Positions 53,764 to 63,398 of a stretch of DNA of 64,000 bases are shown piece after piece. The notes below the pieces were generated by a model, which was given only the letters and a program-made list of their open reading frames with translations, searched no databases and was not told where the DNA came from. The stretch spans positions 4,450,501 through 4,514,500 of the forward strand of contig NZ_CP097322.1 in NCBI RefSeq assembly GCF_023515955.1, written 5' to 3'. A program made the position numbers and the translations under genes. The number at the start of each line of letters is the position of its first letter. Position 1 is the stretch's first letter. This DNA comes from Streptomyces sp. RerS4 (lineage in GTDB: Bacteria; Actinomycetota; Actinomycetes; Streptomycetales; Streptomycetaceae).

Positions 53764-54432
53764 TCACTCGCCCGGGGCCGTCGCTATGCCGATGGGGCAG
53801 GAGACACCCGTACCGCCGATGCCGCAGTAGCCGCCCGGGTTCTTGTCGAGGTACTGCTGGTGGTACGCCTCCGCCGGCCAGAAGGGGCGGTCGGCGGCCG
53901 GGAGGACGGCGGTGGTGATGTCGCCGTAGCCCGAGGCGGTGAGGACCTTCTGATAGGAGTCGCGGGAGGCCTCGGCGGCCGCCTGGTGGGCGGCGGAGTG
54001 GGTGTAGACCGCCGAGCGGTACTGGGTGCCGACGTCGTTGCCCTGACGGAAGCCCTGGGTGGGGTCGTGGGACTCCCAGAAGAGCTTCAGGAGGCTCTCG
54101 TAGGAGACCAGCGACGGGTCGAAGACCACGCGGACGACCTCCGTGTGGCCGGTCTGGCCCGAGCACACCTCGTCGTACGTCGGATTCTCCGTGTAGCCGC
54201 CCTGGTAGCCGGCCAGGGTGGTCCACACCCCCGGGGTCTGCCAGAACTTGCGCTCCGCGCCCCAGAAGCAGCCCAGACCGAAGTCGGCCACCTCCAGGTG
54301 CGCGGGATAGGGGCCGGCGAGCGGGTTGCCGAGGACCGTGTGGCGCTCCGGCAGCGAGAACTGCGCCTGCGCGCGGCCCGGCAGGGCCTCCTCGCGGGTG
54401 GGGAGCTCGGGCGTGCGGCGGTACGAGAACAT
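53764..54432 (-). CDS. msrA: Peptide methionine sulfoxide reductase A
   Basis: 222 residues, ATG with AAGGAGGG upstream. Catalytic Cys55 in [12 protein letters not shown], then [20 protein letters not shown] (a second Cys, likely resolving), the [13 protein letters not shown] strand and [15 protein letters not shown] with C-terminal resolving cysteines. It repairs methionine-S-sulfoxide in proteins. It lies between the MetE-like gene and the three paralogues, without operon overlap. Confidence 0.95.
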   Translation of the reverse strand: MFSYRRTPELPTREEALPGRAQAQFSLPERHTVLGNPLAGPYPAHLEVADFGLGCFWGAERKFWQTPGVWTTLAGYQGGYTENPTYDEVCSGQTGHTEVVRVVFDPSLVSYESLLKLFWESHDPTQGFRQGNDVGTQYRSAVYTHSAAHQAAAEASRDSYQKVLTASGYGDITTAVLPAADRPFWPAEAYHQQYLDKNPGGYCGIGGTGVSCPIGIATAPGE

Positions 54433-54480
54433 GGGGATTCCCTCCTTGTGGGAGTCTCAACGGGCGGGGGCGGCCCAGGA

Positions 54481-54521
54481 TTCCCCGCCCGCCCGGGTTT
54501 TCCCCGCCCGCCCGGGTTTTC
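54481..54521. repeat. Two-copy tandem repeat before msrA
   Basis: TTCCCCGCCCGCCCGGGTTT occurs twice in a row (period 19-20 bp), in the 100 bp between the msrA start and the end of the first paralogue. No obvious role. Confidence 0.7.
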
Positions 54522-54532
54522 CCCGTACGGCC

Positions 54533-55744
54533 TCAGGCGCCCGGTACGGCCACGTCCACGGCCCAGTCACGGGCGTAGGTGTAGCGCTTGCGCGGTTCGC
54601 CGTGGTACGTCCACGGCATCGAGCCGATGTACCCGTCGATGTGCCGGAACTGTTCGACGGCCTGCGCGTCCCGGTCCTGCCAGAACAGGAAGTACGCGAG
54701 CATGTGCCGGATCCACACCACGCCCGGGTGGTCCGGGTCGGCGTCGGCCAGGTCCTGCAGGGCGGCGTCGGTGGCGGCGACGACCTCCGGACGCCGGTAC
54801 CAGGTCTCGATGACGATGTCGTCCTCGTGCGACTCCTGCTCGAAGTACGCGATGAGCGGCAGCAGCGTCATCAGCTCGCCGGGCGCCCCGGCGGCGGCCG
54901 ACGCGCGGGCGAACGCGAGGGCCTCCTCGTGGGAGCCGCGCCACTTCTGGCACCAGTACTGGAGGGCGTTGGTGTGCGCGAACAGCAGCTTCGGGGCGCG
55001 CGCGGTGATCTCCTGCCACAGGGCGCCGTAGCGCTCGTGCGAGTAGCCCATTCCCATCCCGATCGCCTGTTCGGCGACGTACGGGAGCGGGTCGGCCGGG
55101 TCGGCGAGGCCCTGGGCCACGTGGGTGGCCCGCTGGGCGTCGGCGATCAGCTGGTGGAACTGCCGGAACTGTTCCTGCGTGGTGTACCGGGCCCGCTTGG
55201 CGCCGCGCGCGTTCCAGGCCGTCTGGACCGCGAAGTGGGCGTTCACGACGGCGGCGGTGGGGTCGGTGGGCCGGGCCGCGCGCCAGGCGTGCAGCCAGGC
55301 GTCGTTCCCGTCCTCGTCGGCGGCGAAGTCGGCCAGGGCGACGACGCGCTGCCAGCGCTCCTCCCAGTCCTTGCCGGCCGCCTCGATGTACGCCGCGCCG
55401 GTCTCCCAGTCCCCGGTGTGCACGGCGTCGAGGACTTCGCGCCGCTCGGTCGACAGCGGCCCGGGGCGGGTGGCGTCGAGCTCGTGCTCGGGTACGAAGC
55501 CCAGGGCGACGGCCGCCGCGGCCTTGGTGGCCTTCGCCTCCTCCTGCCGCGCGGCCGTGCGCGCCTCCAGCTCGGCGGTTTCCGCGTTCAGCTGGGCGGC
55601 CTCCGCGTTCAGGTGCGCGGCCTCGGCCTCGTAGGCGGCGGTGCGGGCGGTCAGGCGCTGTGCCTTGGCGATGAGGTAGAAGCCGCGGGCGACGTACAGG
55701 GCGGCCGCGAGCAGCAGCGCGCCGAGCACGAGAAGGAAGATCAT
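54533..55744 (-). CDS. Paralogue A of a tandem trio: membrane-anchored, coiled-coil, repeat-domain protein
   Basis: 403 residues from ATG at 55744. An N-terminal transmembrane helix (IFLLVLGALLLAAALYVARG) is followed by a heptad-like coiled coil (EAEAAHLNAEAAQLNAETAE) and a helical domain of alternating Trp/Ala/Arg helices. The domain carries ALQYWCQKWRGSHEEALAFA and ARDW near the end, shared with the next two genes. Each helix pair resembles TPR/Sel1-like units. Start codons and strands put A, B and C in one run of cotranscribed or closely spaced genes. No catalytic motif. I recall Streptomyces proteins of this pattern (possibly DUF4034) but cannot verify it. Confidence 0.75.
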   Translation of the reverse strand: MIFLLVLGALLLAAALYVARGFYLIAKAQRLTARTAAYEAEAAHLNAEAAQLNAETAELEARTAARQEEAKATKAAAAVALGFVPEHELDATRPGPLSTERREVLDAVHTGDWETGAAYIEAAGKDWEERWQRVVALADFAADEDGNDAWLHAWRAARPTDPTAAVVNAHFAVQTAWNARGAKRARYTTQEQFRQFHQLIADAQRATHVAQGLADPADPLPYVAEQAIGMGMGYSHERYGALWQEITARAPKLLFAHTNALQYWCQKWRGSHEEALAFARASAAAGAPGELMTLLPLIAYFEQESHEDDIVIETWYRRPEVVAATDAALQDLADADPDHPGVVWIRHMLAYFLFWQDRDAQAVEQFRHIDGYIGSMPWTYHGEPRKRYTYARDWAVDVAVPGA

Positions 55745-55767
55745 CACGAGGTGGGGTACCGGTTTCG

Positions 55768-56826
55768 TCAGGACGTGGCGTTTTTGCGGGCGCCGTGGGC
55801 CGCGAGGCCGCGGGCGTGGTCGAAGGCGGCCTCCGGGCCGGCCGGGTCGGAGGTCCAGGGCTCGGCGCCGCAGTACGGGCCGATCTGCCGGAACCGGTCG
55901 AGGGCGGCCTCGTACAGCCCGGCCTCGCCGAGGCGGTGCGCGAGCAGGTGGCGCAGGCGCGCCAGGCCCTCGCGGTCGGGCGCCACGGCGTCCAGCCGGG
56001 CGGCGACGTCCGCGAGGACGGCGCGGTGGCGCGCCGAGCGGAGGGCGCCCTTGGTGCGCAGCTCGTCCAGCGCGTGGAGGTAGACCCCGGGCAGGAGGCT
56101 CCCGGGCGGGGCCGAGGCCACGGCCCGTTCGGCGAACTCGATCATCAGCTGGTCGGAGCCGTGCCACTTCGCGCACCAGAACTGCAGGGCCTGCCAGTGC
56201 GCGCCCGTGTGGTGCGGGGCCCGCCGGACGAGGTTGCGCCACAGGTCGGCGAACTCGCTGTGCGAGTACGACAGGGCCCGCGCGACCGTGATCATGACGG
56301 CCCAGGGTCCCGGGTCCTCGGGCGCCAGCTCGGCCGCGCGCTGGGCGGCGGCCATGGAGGCGGGCAGCCCGGCCCGGAAGCGCCGCATGTTCTCCTCGGG
56401 CACGTCCCGGGCGTAGGCGGATCCGCGCACCGCCCACGCCTGGTGCAGCAGCAGGGAGGCGTGGACGGTCGCGGCGTCGCCGTCGGCGGGCTCGGCCGTG
56501 CGCCAGTCGGCGAGCCAGCGGTCGTCGTTGCCGGCGATGGCGACCAGCAGTTCGAGGCGGCTCCAGCGCGCGTCCCAGTCGCTGCCGGCGGCGCGGACGT
56601 AGGCGGCGGGCTCGCGCCACTCGCCGTCGAAGGCGGCGTCGGCCACCCGTTGGTGCTCCGCCTTGCGGCTCGGGTCGGTCTCGGGTCCGGCGGCGCGCGG
56701 GTCGAGCGCCGCACGGGGGACGAGGCCGAAGGCGGCCGGGTCGAAGCGGGTGCGGACCCAGCGGGAGGCGAGCGCGCGAGAGGCGCGGTTGACGATCACC
56801 GCCGGATCATGCGCCCTCGAAGTCAC
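55768..56826 (-). CDS. Paralogue B of the tandem trio (cytosolic)
   Basis: 352 residues from GTG at 56826, no membrane segment. Its core matches A and C: RFDPAAFGLVPRAALDPRAA (start of domain), GSDWDARWSRLELLVAIAGN, DRWLADWRTAEPADGDAATV, HWQALQFWCAKWHGSDQLMI and PGSLLPGVYLHALDE. The stop is 24 nt before the start of A, so A follows B in an operon. The N-terminal anchor present in A and C is missing here, which suggests the trio comprises one soluble and two membrane forms. Function unknown. Confidence 0.78.
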   Translation of the reverse strand: MTSRAHDPAVIVNRASRALASRWVRTRFDPAAFGLVPRAALDPRAAGPETDPSRKAEHQRVADAAFDGEWREPAAYVRAAGSDWDARWSRLELLVAIAGNDDRWLADWRTAEPADGDAATVHASLLLHQAWAVRGSAYARDVPEENMRRFRAGLPASMAAAQRAAELAPEDPGPWAVMITVARALSYSHSEFADLWRNLVRRAPHHTGAHWQALQFWCAKWHGSDQLMIEFAERAVASAPPGSLLPGVYLHALDELRTKGALRSARHRAVLADVAARLDAVAPDREGLARLRHLLAHRLGEAGLYEAALDRFRQIGPYCGAEPWTSDPAGPEAAFDHARGLAAHGARKNATS

Positions 56827-56902
56827 TTACGGCAACTTTATTGGCCAAAGCTGCGGGGGGCGGGGGACACGGACGCCGGCCCGGCCCCGGCGAGGCCCCG
56901 CC

Positions 56903-58015
56903 TCAGCGCGGCAGCGTCGCCGGCGAGCCGCCGTTCGCCTCGTACCCGGCCACCGCCAGCGCCCGGTACACCGCGTACGCGGCGGCCGGCTCGGCGCCCG
57001 CCGACCACGGCAGCGCGCCCACGTAGCCGTCCACGAACCGGACCTGCTCCATCGCCTCGGCCCACCGCTCCATGTTCACCAGGAACGCCAGCAGCATGTG
57101 CCGTACGTGCGCCAGCATCGGGTCGTCCGGCCGGGCCTGGTGCACCGCGTAGAGAGCGCCCTCGACCGCCCGCGTGACGACCTCGCTCTGCCAGAAGCTG
57201 CTGACGAAGTTCACCTCGGGCAGGTGCTCGTGCACCGCGAACAGCGGCAGCGCCGCCAGCAGCGAACCGCGCGGAGCCCGCGCCGCCGCCGCGTGCGCGA
57301 AGGCGTCGGCCTGCTCCCGCGAGCCGTGCCACTTCTCGCACCAGTACTGCAGGGCCGCCAGGTGCGCGCCCATGTGGTCCGGGGCCAGGTCCATGACCTT
57401 CGCCCACAGCACGTCGAACTCCGCCTCCGGGTAGTGCAGCGCCCGCGCGATGGCCAGCTCGGTGATGAACGGGACCGGGTCGCCCGGCGCCAGCAGCGCC
57501 GCCTTGCGGCAGGCCTCCAGCGCCTCCTCGACGATGATCCGGTGGTCGGTCGTACCGACGCCGCCCGAGGCCCGCCACGCCTGCTGCACCAGCAGCTCCG
57601 CGTGCACCTGGGCGCCGCCCGGGTCCTTCTCCGCCTCCAGTCGCCACGCCTTCAGCCACTGCGCCCCGGCCCCGGGCTGCCGTACGAGCTCCAGCGCCGC
57701 CGCGCCGCCGAAGCACTGCACGCGCTGCCAGCGCAGCTCGCCCTCCTTCGGGGTGCCCGCCAGCAGGGCGGACGCCGCCTGCCACCGGCCGCTGCGCTGG
57801 ACGTTGCCCAGCGCGTCCAGGAAGTCCTGGTCCGGGCCGGGCAGCCGGATGTCCAGCTCCTCTTCCCGTATGAACCCGTAGTTCGCCGGGTCGGCGGCGT
57901 CGGGGCTGCCGGGCATCACCTGGCGGATGCCGCCGCCGCCACGTCTGGCCCGTACGAAGAAGGCGACCAGGACCGCGATCATGCCGAGCCCCGTCAGGAC
58001 CGAGAGAATCTCCAT
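56903..58015 (-). CDS. Paralogue C of the tandem trio: membrane-anchored
   Basis: 370 residues from ATG at 58015. N-terminal transmembrane helix (LSVLTGLGMIAVLVAFFVRA), a short Gly-rich linker, then the shared domain: NYGFIREEELDIRLPGPDQD, GRWQAASALLAGTPKEGELR, GAQWLKAWRLEAEKDPGGAQ, HLAALQYWCEKWHGSREQAD and PRGSLLAALPLFAVHEHLPE. It is the first gene of the trio in the direction of transcription and ends 76 nt before B. Divergent from metB. The shared motif A-L-Q-[YF]-W-C-x-K-W-x-G-S in all three defines the family. Confidence 0.78.
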   Translation of the reverse strand: MEILSVLTGLGMIAVLVAFFVRARRGGGGIRQVMPGSPDAADPANYGFIREEELDIRLPGPDQDFLDALGNVQRSGRWQAASALLAGTPKEGELRWQRVQCFGGAAALELVRQPGAGAQWLKAWRLEAEKDPGGAQVHAELLVQQAWRASGGVGTTDHRIIVEEALEACRKAALLAPGDPVPFITELAIARALHYPEAEFDVLWAKVMDLAPDHMGAHLAALQYWCEKWHGSREQADAFAHAAAARAPRGSLLAALPLFAVHEHLPEVNFVSSFWQSEVVTRAVEGALYAVHQARPDDPMLAHVRHMLLAFLVNMERWAEAMEQVRFVDGYVGALPWSAGAEPAAAYAVYRALAVAGYEANGGSPATLPR

Positions 58016-58120
58016 GGCTCAAGCGAACCAGACGCGGCGGGGGAAATGCCAATGGCAAGGCTGGCAAGGGCCCTCCGCCCAGGAGAGGAACCCGGCGCCG
58101 GCGGGGCATAGCATCTGCCC

Positions 58121-59278
58121 ATGAGCGACGACAGCCACGAGCACCAGAGCTTCGAGACCCGCGCGATCCACGCGGGCAACACGGCGGACCCGCTGACCGG
58201 CGCGGTCGTCCCCCCGATCTACCAGGTGTCCACGTACAAGCAGGACGGCGTGGGCGGTCTGCGCGGCGGCTACGAGTACAGCCGCAGCGCCAACCCGACC
58301 CGCACCGCGCTGGAGGAGAACCTCGCGGCGCTGGAGGGCGGCCGGCGCGGCCTCGCCTTCGCGTCCGGGCTCGCCGCCGAGGACTGCCTGCTGCGTACGC
58401 TGCTCGTACCGGGCGACCACGTGGTCATCCCGAACGACGCCTACGGCGGCACCTTCCGCCTCTTCGCGAAGGTCGTCTCCCGCTGGGGCGTCGAGTGGTC
58501 GGTGGCCGACACCTCCGACGCCGACTCCGTACGGGCCGCCCTCACCCCGAAGACCAAGCTGATCTGGGTCGAGACCCCCTCGAACCCGCTGCTCGGCATC
58601 ACCGACATCGCCATGGTCGCCGACATCGCCCGCACCGCCGGGGCGAAGCTGGTCGTCGACAACACCTTCGCCTCCCCCTACCTCCAGCAGCCCCTGGCGC
58701 TCGGCGCCGACGTGGTCGTGCACTCGCTGACCAAGTACATGGGCGGCCACTCCGACGTCGTCGGCGGCGCCCTGGTCACCGCCGACGAGGCGCTCGGCGA
58801 GGAGTTGGCCTACCACCAGAACGCGATGGGCGCCGTCGCCGGCCCCTTCGACTCCTGGATCGTGCTGCGGGGCATCAAGACGCTCGCGGTGCGCATGGAC
58901 CGGCACGCGGAGAACGCGGCGAAGATCGTGGAGGTGCTCAAGCGGCACCCCAAGGTCACCAAGGTCCTCTACCCGGGCCTGCCCGAGCACCCCGGCCACG
59001 AGGTCGCCGCCAAGCAGATGCGCAACTTCGGCGGCATGGTGTCCTTCCAGGTCGAGGGCGGCGAGGAGGCGGCGGTCGAGGTCTGCAACCGCGCGAAGCT
59101 CTTCACCCTGGGCGAGTCCCTGGGCGGCGTCGAGTCCCTCATCGAGCACCCGGGCCGCATGACGCACGCCTCGGTCGCCGGCTCGGCCCTGGAGGTCCCG
59201 GCGGACCTGATCCGCCTCTCCGTCGGCATCGAGAACGCCGACGACCTGATCGCGGACCTCACCCAGGCCCTCGGCTAG
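58121..59278 (+). CDS. metB: Cystathionine gamma-synthase (PLP enzyme)
   Basis: 385 residues, ATG at 58121. Cys/Met metabolism family motifs: PPIYQVSTYKQDGVGGLRGG, YEYSRSANPTRTALEENLAA, FASGLAAEDCLLRTLLVPGD, the PLP-binding Lys205 in VHSLTKYMGGHSDVVGG, and the substrate Arg-containing C-terminal IEHPGRMTHASV. Either cystathionine gamma-synthase or gamma-lyase is possible; the sequence pattern and presence beside metabolic methionine genes favour the synthase. It is monocistronic. Its TAG stop is followed directly by a MITE-like element. Confidence 0.92.
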   Translation: MSDDSHEHQSFETRAIHAGNTADPLTGAVVPPIYQVSTYKQDGVGGLRGGYEYSRSANPTRTALEENLAALEGGRRGLAFASGLAAEDCLLRTLLVPGDHVVIPNDAYGGTFRLFAKVVSRWGVEWSVADTSDADSVRAALTPKTKLIWVETPSNPLLGITDIAMVADIARTAGAKLVVDNTFASPYLQQPLALGADVVVHSLTKYMGGHSDVVGGALVTADEALGEELAYHQNAMGAVAGPFDSWIVLRGIKTLAVRMDRHAENAAKIVEVLKRHPKVTKVLYPGLPEHPGHEVAAKQMRNFGGMVSFQVEGGEEAAVEVCNRAKLFTLGESLGGVESLIEHPGRMTHASVAGSALEVPADLIRLSVGIENADDLIADLTQALG

Positions 59279-59438
59279 GTCGTCTCTTTCGGATCTTGCC
59301 GGTCAAGCCCGCGTTGTCCGGTGCCGTGCATCGCAAGGCGGAGCGGCTCCCGATGACCGGACGTCCTCGGGCGCCGCGACAACGCGGCGAGGTGCGGTAC
59401 CGGGCGACGCGGGCGAGGCAAGATCCGGAAGAGACGGC
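59279..59438. mobile_element. MITE-like inverted-repeat element B, after the metB stop
   Basis: Left arm at 59279-59300 (starting GTCGTCTCTTTCGGATCTTG) and right arm at 59417-59438 pair at 20 of 22 positions; the two mismatches are wobble-compatible. Inside, CCGCGTTGTC and GACAACGCGG form a second inverted repeat. It begins at the base after the TAG stop of metB and shares the TCTTTCGGATC plus G-C-C-G-G core with the element at 48460. It contains no reading frame with a ribosome binding site. Confidence 0.7.
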
Positions 59439-59468
59439 CCAGGGGAAACATCCCCGTCCCCGGAGCGG

Positions 59469-59720
59469 CTACCAGCCCTCCAGGGGCGGGGAGACGTCGC
59501 TCGGCGGCGTCACCCACGGCCGGGTCAGGGCGGCCCACACGGTGAAGGCCACCGCCGCCGCCCACAACACGCTCCACCCGAACCGGCGCAGGGCCCGGCG
59601 GCGGCGCAGCAGCCGCCGCCCGTGCGTGGCGGCAGCCGCCGCCAGACCGGCCGGGACCGCCGGCTGCGGGCCCGCCATCAGCTCCCTGACCTGCGCTTCC
59701 TTTCGGTCGTAGGGGCTCAT
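59469..59720 (-). CDS. Small single-pass membrane protein paired with an ECF-like gene
   Basis: 83 residues from ATG at 59720, which overlaps the upstream gene stop (ATGA). It has a basic cytoplasmic part (THGRRLLRRRRALRRFGWSV), one transmembrane helix (SVLWAAAVAFTVWAALTRPW) and a short outer tail. Coupling to a sigma-like gene and this topology suggest an anti-sigma-like or membrane anchoring role, but no zinc anti-sigma motif (HxxxCxxC) is present. Inference only. Confidence 0.7.
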   Translation of the reverse strand: MSPYDRKEAQVRELMAGPQPAVPAGLAAAAATHGRRLLRRRRALRRFGWSVLWAAAVAFTVWAALTRPWVTPPSDVSPPLEGW

Positions 59721-60190
59721 GCGGCGCCTCGACGGGTGTCCGGGGCCGGGGCCGCGCCGGCCGCGCGCAGGCCCCGCAGTATCGCCACCGCCCGGTTGCG
59801 GATGGCCTCGACCCGCTCGGGCGGCAGTCCCAACTGCGCCGCCGTGACCTCCTCCGCGACCCCCTCGTGGATCCGGAGCACCACCACCAGCCGCTCCAGC
59901 GGGCTCAGCGGCGCCAACACCCCCGTACCGCCCGGCAGCCGCCACGCGCCCCGGGCGTACGCGGTGCACAGCTCCTGGCGCGTGCGGTCGTACGGGTCGT
60001 CCCCGCGCAGCCGCGCCCAGTGCGCGTACGTACGGGCCAGCGCGCCCGCGAGGAGCCGGCGCGCGACGGGCGCCTCGTCGGCGGGCTCGGCGGTCAGCAG
60101 GATCGCGACGTACAGCAGCCGCCCCGCCGCACCCGCGACGAAGGCCTCGAACTCCGGGTCTCGCCCCGAACGCCGGTCCACGGCACCCAT
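59717..60190 (-). CDS. Short ECF-like sigma factor of the SigE family
   Basis: 157 residues. Region 2-like part: DPEFEAFVAGAAGRLLYVAI, RLLAGALARTYAHWARL; region 4-like part: LSPLERLVVVLRIHEGVAEE, VTAAQLGLPPERVEAIRNRA. It is divergent from typical ECF factors and lacks the D-x-x-Q-x-x-F core of region 2, so DNA-directed promoter recognition may be weak; it could be a regulator rather than a working sigma factor. Coupled to the small membrane protein by a 4-nt overlap. Proline/Ala-rich C-terminus. Confidence 0.72.
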   Translation of the reverse strand: MGAVDRRSGRDPEFEAFVAGAAGRLLYVAILLTAEPADEAPVARRLLAGALARTYAHWARLRGDDPYDRTRQELCTAYARGAWRLPGGTGVLAPLSPLERLVVVLRIHEGVAEEVTAAQLGLPPERVEAIRNRAVAILRGLRAAGAAPAPDTRRGAA

Positions 60191-60242
60191 GGTGGGGCCG
60201 GTGCCGCCACCCCCTCAAGGGGTCGGACACGGCGGGATCAGC

Positions 60243-60278
60243 GGGTTCGGAGTCGGGTTCGGGGTCGGGTTCGGGGTC
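60243..60278. repeat. 12-bp tandem repeat (three copies)
   Basis: GGGTTCGGAGTC then two identical GGGTTCGGGGTC units, in the gap between the MarR gene and the ECF-like gene (both minus strand). Confidence 0.75.
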
Positions 60279-60305
60279 GGGCCGGGTCGTGTGGACCAGG
60301 CCGGT

Positions 60306-60827
60306 TCAGGAGGCCGGGCCGCCCTCGGAGGCGGCGGACATCAGCTCCGACAGCGAGAGGTTGAAGCGGGTCAGCAGCGAGGTGAACGCCTCGCGCTCCG
60401 CCTCGTCCCAGCCCGCCGTCACCCGCGCCATCAGCTCCCGCCGCGAGGAGCGGACCTCCTCCAGCCGGGCCAGCCCGCGCGGGGACAGCGCGAGGACGAC
60501 GGCCCGGCCGTCCTCGGGGTGCGAGGTGCGCTTGACGAGCCCGGCGTCCACCAGCGGCGCGACCTGCCGGGTCACGGTCGAGGAGTCGATGCCCATCCCG
60601 CCGGCCAGCGCCTTCACGCCCATCGGGCCTTCCAGGTCGAGCCGGTTCAGCAGCAGGTACGCGGCGCGGTCCATCGAGTTGCGGGCCTGGCCGACACCGC
60701 CCAGGCGGGTCTGCTCGGCGCGCCGGGCGAAGACCGCCACCTGGTGCTGGAGCGCGTCGAGGAGACCGGATCCGGCGGGCGCTTCGGCCGCCGCGGGCAG
60801 GTCGGAACTGGCCGGGATGGAGGGCAT
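60306..60827 (-). CDS. MarR-family transcriptional regulator
   Basis: 173 residues from ATG at 60827 (60848 and 60926 are earlier in-frame ATGs with weaker ribosome binding sites). MarR winged helix: LLDALQHQVAVFARRAEQTR, LLNRLDLEGPMGVKALAGGM, GIDSSTVTRQVAPLVDAGLV, KRTSHPEDGRAVVLALSPRG, then LTRFNLSLSELM. It is divergent from ilvA with about 200 bp between starts. The ligand and targets are unknown; the divergent gene and the downstream ABC exporter are candidates. Confidence 0.9.
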   Translation of the reverse strand: MPSIPASSDLPAAAEAPAGSGLLDALQHQVAVFARRAEQTRLGGVGQARNSMDRAAYLLLNRLDLEGPMGVKALAGGMGIDSSTVTRQVAPLVDAGLVKRTSHPEDGRAVVLALSPRGLARLEEVRSSRRELMARVTAGWDEAEREAFTSLLTRFNLSLSELMSAASEGGPAS

Positions 60828-61030
60828 GGCCGTGGGCTCTCTTCGCATGGGGTCGACAGGTTGGGGGACAGAGTACGCGGACGCACGGCGGCTCGTACGC
60901 CGCGTTTGAGAACTGATACGGGCCACCCCGCGGGCCGCACCGACGCCGCGCGGGCGCCGCGCCCGAGCCGTCCGAGATGGCGGGATTTCGCCCCTGAGCC
61001 GTGATCGGCGGAGGCTGCGAGACTGGCCGC

Positions 61031-62266
61031 ATGAACTACCGCGTGCCCCAGCCCGTCCCCCAGGTGATCCTCGACGACGTCAGGGGAGCGCAGAAGATGT
61101 TGTCGGGCGTCTCCCGGGTGACCCCCATGGAAGGCAGCCGGCACCTCTCGGCCCTCACCGGCTCTCCGGTCCACTTCAAGTGCGAGAACCTCCAGCGGAC
61201 CGGCTCCTTCAAGCTGCGCGGCGCCTACGTGCGCATCGCCGGCCTGCGCCCCGAGCAGCGCGCCGCCGGCGTGGTCGCGGCGAGCGCGGGCAACCACGCG
61301 CAGGGCGTGGCCCTCGCCTCCTCGCTGCTCGGCGTCCGCTCGACGGTGTTCATGCCCGTCGGGGCGCCGCTGCCGAAGGTGGCCGCCACCGAGGAGTACG
61401 GCGCCGAGGTGCGCCTGCACGGGGAGGTCGTCGACGAGACCCTGGCCGCCGCCCAGGAGTACGCCGAGCGGACCGGCGCGGTGTTCATCCACCCCTTCGA
61501 CCACCGCGACGTCATCGCCGGTCAGGGCACGGTCGGCCTGGAGATCCTGGAGCAGTGCCCCGAGGTGCGCACCATCGTCGTCGGTATCGGCGGCGGCGGG
61601 CTCGCCGCCGGGATCGCCGTCGCCGTGAAGGCGCTGCGCCCGGACGTGAAGGTGATCGGCGTGCAGGCGGCGGGCGCGGCCGCGTACCCGCCCTCGCTGC
61701 GGGTCGGGCACCCGGTGTCCATCGACAATCCGAGCACGATGGCCGACGGCATCAAGGTCGGCCGCCCCGGCGACGTCCCGTTCGCGATCATCGGGGAACT
61801 GCTGGACGACGTTCGCACGGTGTCCGAGGGCGCGCTGTCGTCCGCGCTGCTGCTCTGCCTGGAGCGGGCCAAGCTCGTCGTGGAGCCGGCCGGGTGCAGC
61901 CCCGTCGCCGCCCTGCTGAGCGAGCCCGAGCTGTACGGGGGCGGGCCGGTGGTCGCCGTCCTGTCCGGCGGCAACGTCGACCCGCTGCTGCTCCAGCGCG
62001 TCCTGCGGCACGGCATGGCGGCGGCGGGCCGTTACCTGTCGTTGCGGGTGCGCGTGGCGGACCGGCCGGGGGCGCTGGCGGGGCTCTTGGGGCTGCTGTC
62101 GGTGGCGGACGCGAACGTGCTGGACGTCAGTCACGTACGGACCGACCCGAGCCTCGGGCTCACCGAGGTCGAGGTGGAACTGCACCTGGAGACGAAGGGC
62201 CCCGAGCACTGCGCGCAGGTGACGCGGCGGCTGCACGGGGCGGGGTACCGGATGATGGGCTCGTAG
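61031..62266 (+). CDS. ilvA: Threonine ammonia-lyase (dehydratase) with ACT-like domain
   Basis: 411 residues from ATG at 61031. PLP Lys61 in TGSFKLRGA, phosphate loop IGGGGLAAG, GNHAQGVAL, VLSGGNVDP and the second domain LVVEPAGCSPVAALLSE. A C-terminal ACT-like module (SLRVRVADRPGALAGLLGLL, VLDVSHVRTDPSLGLTEVEV) replaces the double ACT of the biosynthetic E. coli enzyme, a pattern of actinobacterial catabolic-type threonine dehydratases. It forms 2-oxobutanoate and ammonia from threonine. It is divergent from MarR and followed by a hairpin. Confidence 0.93.
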   Translation: MNYRVPQPVPQVILDDVRGAQKMLSGVSRVTPMEGSRHLSALTGSPVHFKCENLQRTGSFKLRGAYVRIAGLRPEQRAAGVVAASAGNHAQGVALASSLLGVRSTVFMPVGAPLPKVAATEEYGAEVRLHGEVVDETLAAAQEYAERTGAVFIHPFDHRDVIAGQGTVGLEILEQCPEVRTIVVGIGGGGLAAGIAVAVKALRPDVKVIGVQAAGAAAYPPSLRVGHPVSIDNPSTMADGIKVGRPGDVPFAIIGELLDDVRTVSEGALSSALLLCLERAKLVVEPAGCSPVAALLSEPELYGGGPVVAVLSGGNVDPLLLQRVLRHGMAAAGRYLSLRVRVADRPGALAGLLGLLSVADANVLDVSHVRTDPSLGLTEVEVELHLETKGPEHCAQVTRRLHGAGYRMMGS

Positions 62267-62281
62267 GCGCGGTCCGTAATC

Positions 62282-62303
62282 GCCGGGCGAAAACCCGCCC
62301 GGC
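62282..62303 (+). terminator. Hairpin after ilvA
   Basis: GCCGGGCG and CGCCCGGC, 8 bp around a 6-nt loop (AAAACC), 16 nt after the ilvA stop. Confidence 0.6.
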
Positions 62304-62344
62304 AACCCTAGGCTTTGCGCGGGAACGTACCCCTTTCAAGTCGA

Positions 62345-62374
62345 TTCGCTTCGTTTCAGTTCGTTTCGCTTCGT
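62345..62374. repeat. Direct repeat in the ABC exporter promoter region
   Basis: TTCGCTTCGT occurs at 62345-62354 and 62365-62374 (20 bp apart, same face of the helix) in a TTCG-rich, lower-GC stretch 17 nt before the ATPase gene. A candidate tandem regulator site. Confidence 0.5.
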
Positions 62375-62390
62375 ACACGGGAGTATCCAA

Positions 62391-63394
<1,004 letters not shown>

Positions 63395-63398
<4 letters not shown>

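Noticed and set aside
59717-60190. Complete sigma/anti-sigma pair with the small membrane protein
   Set aside because: The region 2 core is poor and the membrane partner lacks the zinc-binding anti-sigma motif, so I report them as a coupled pair without claiming the function.
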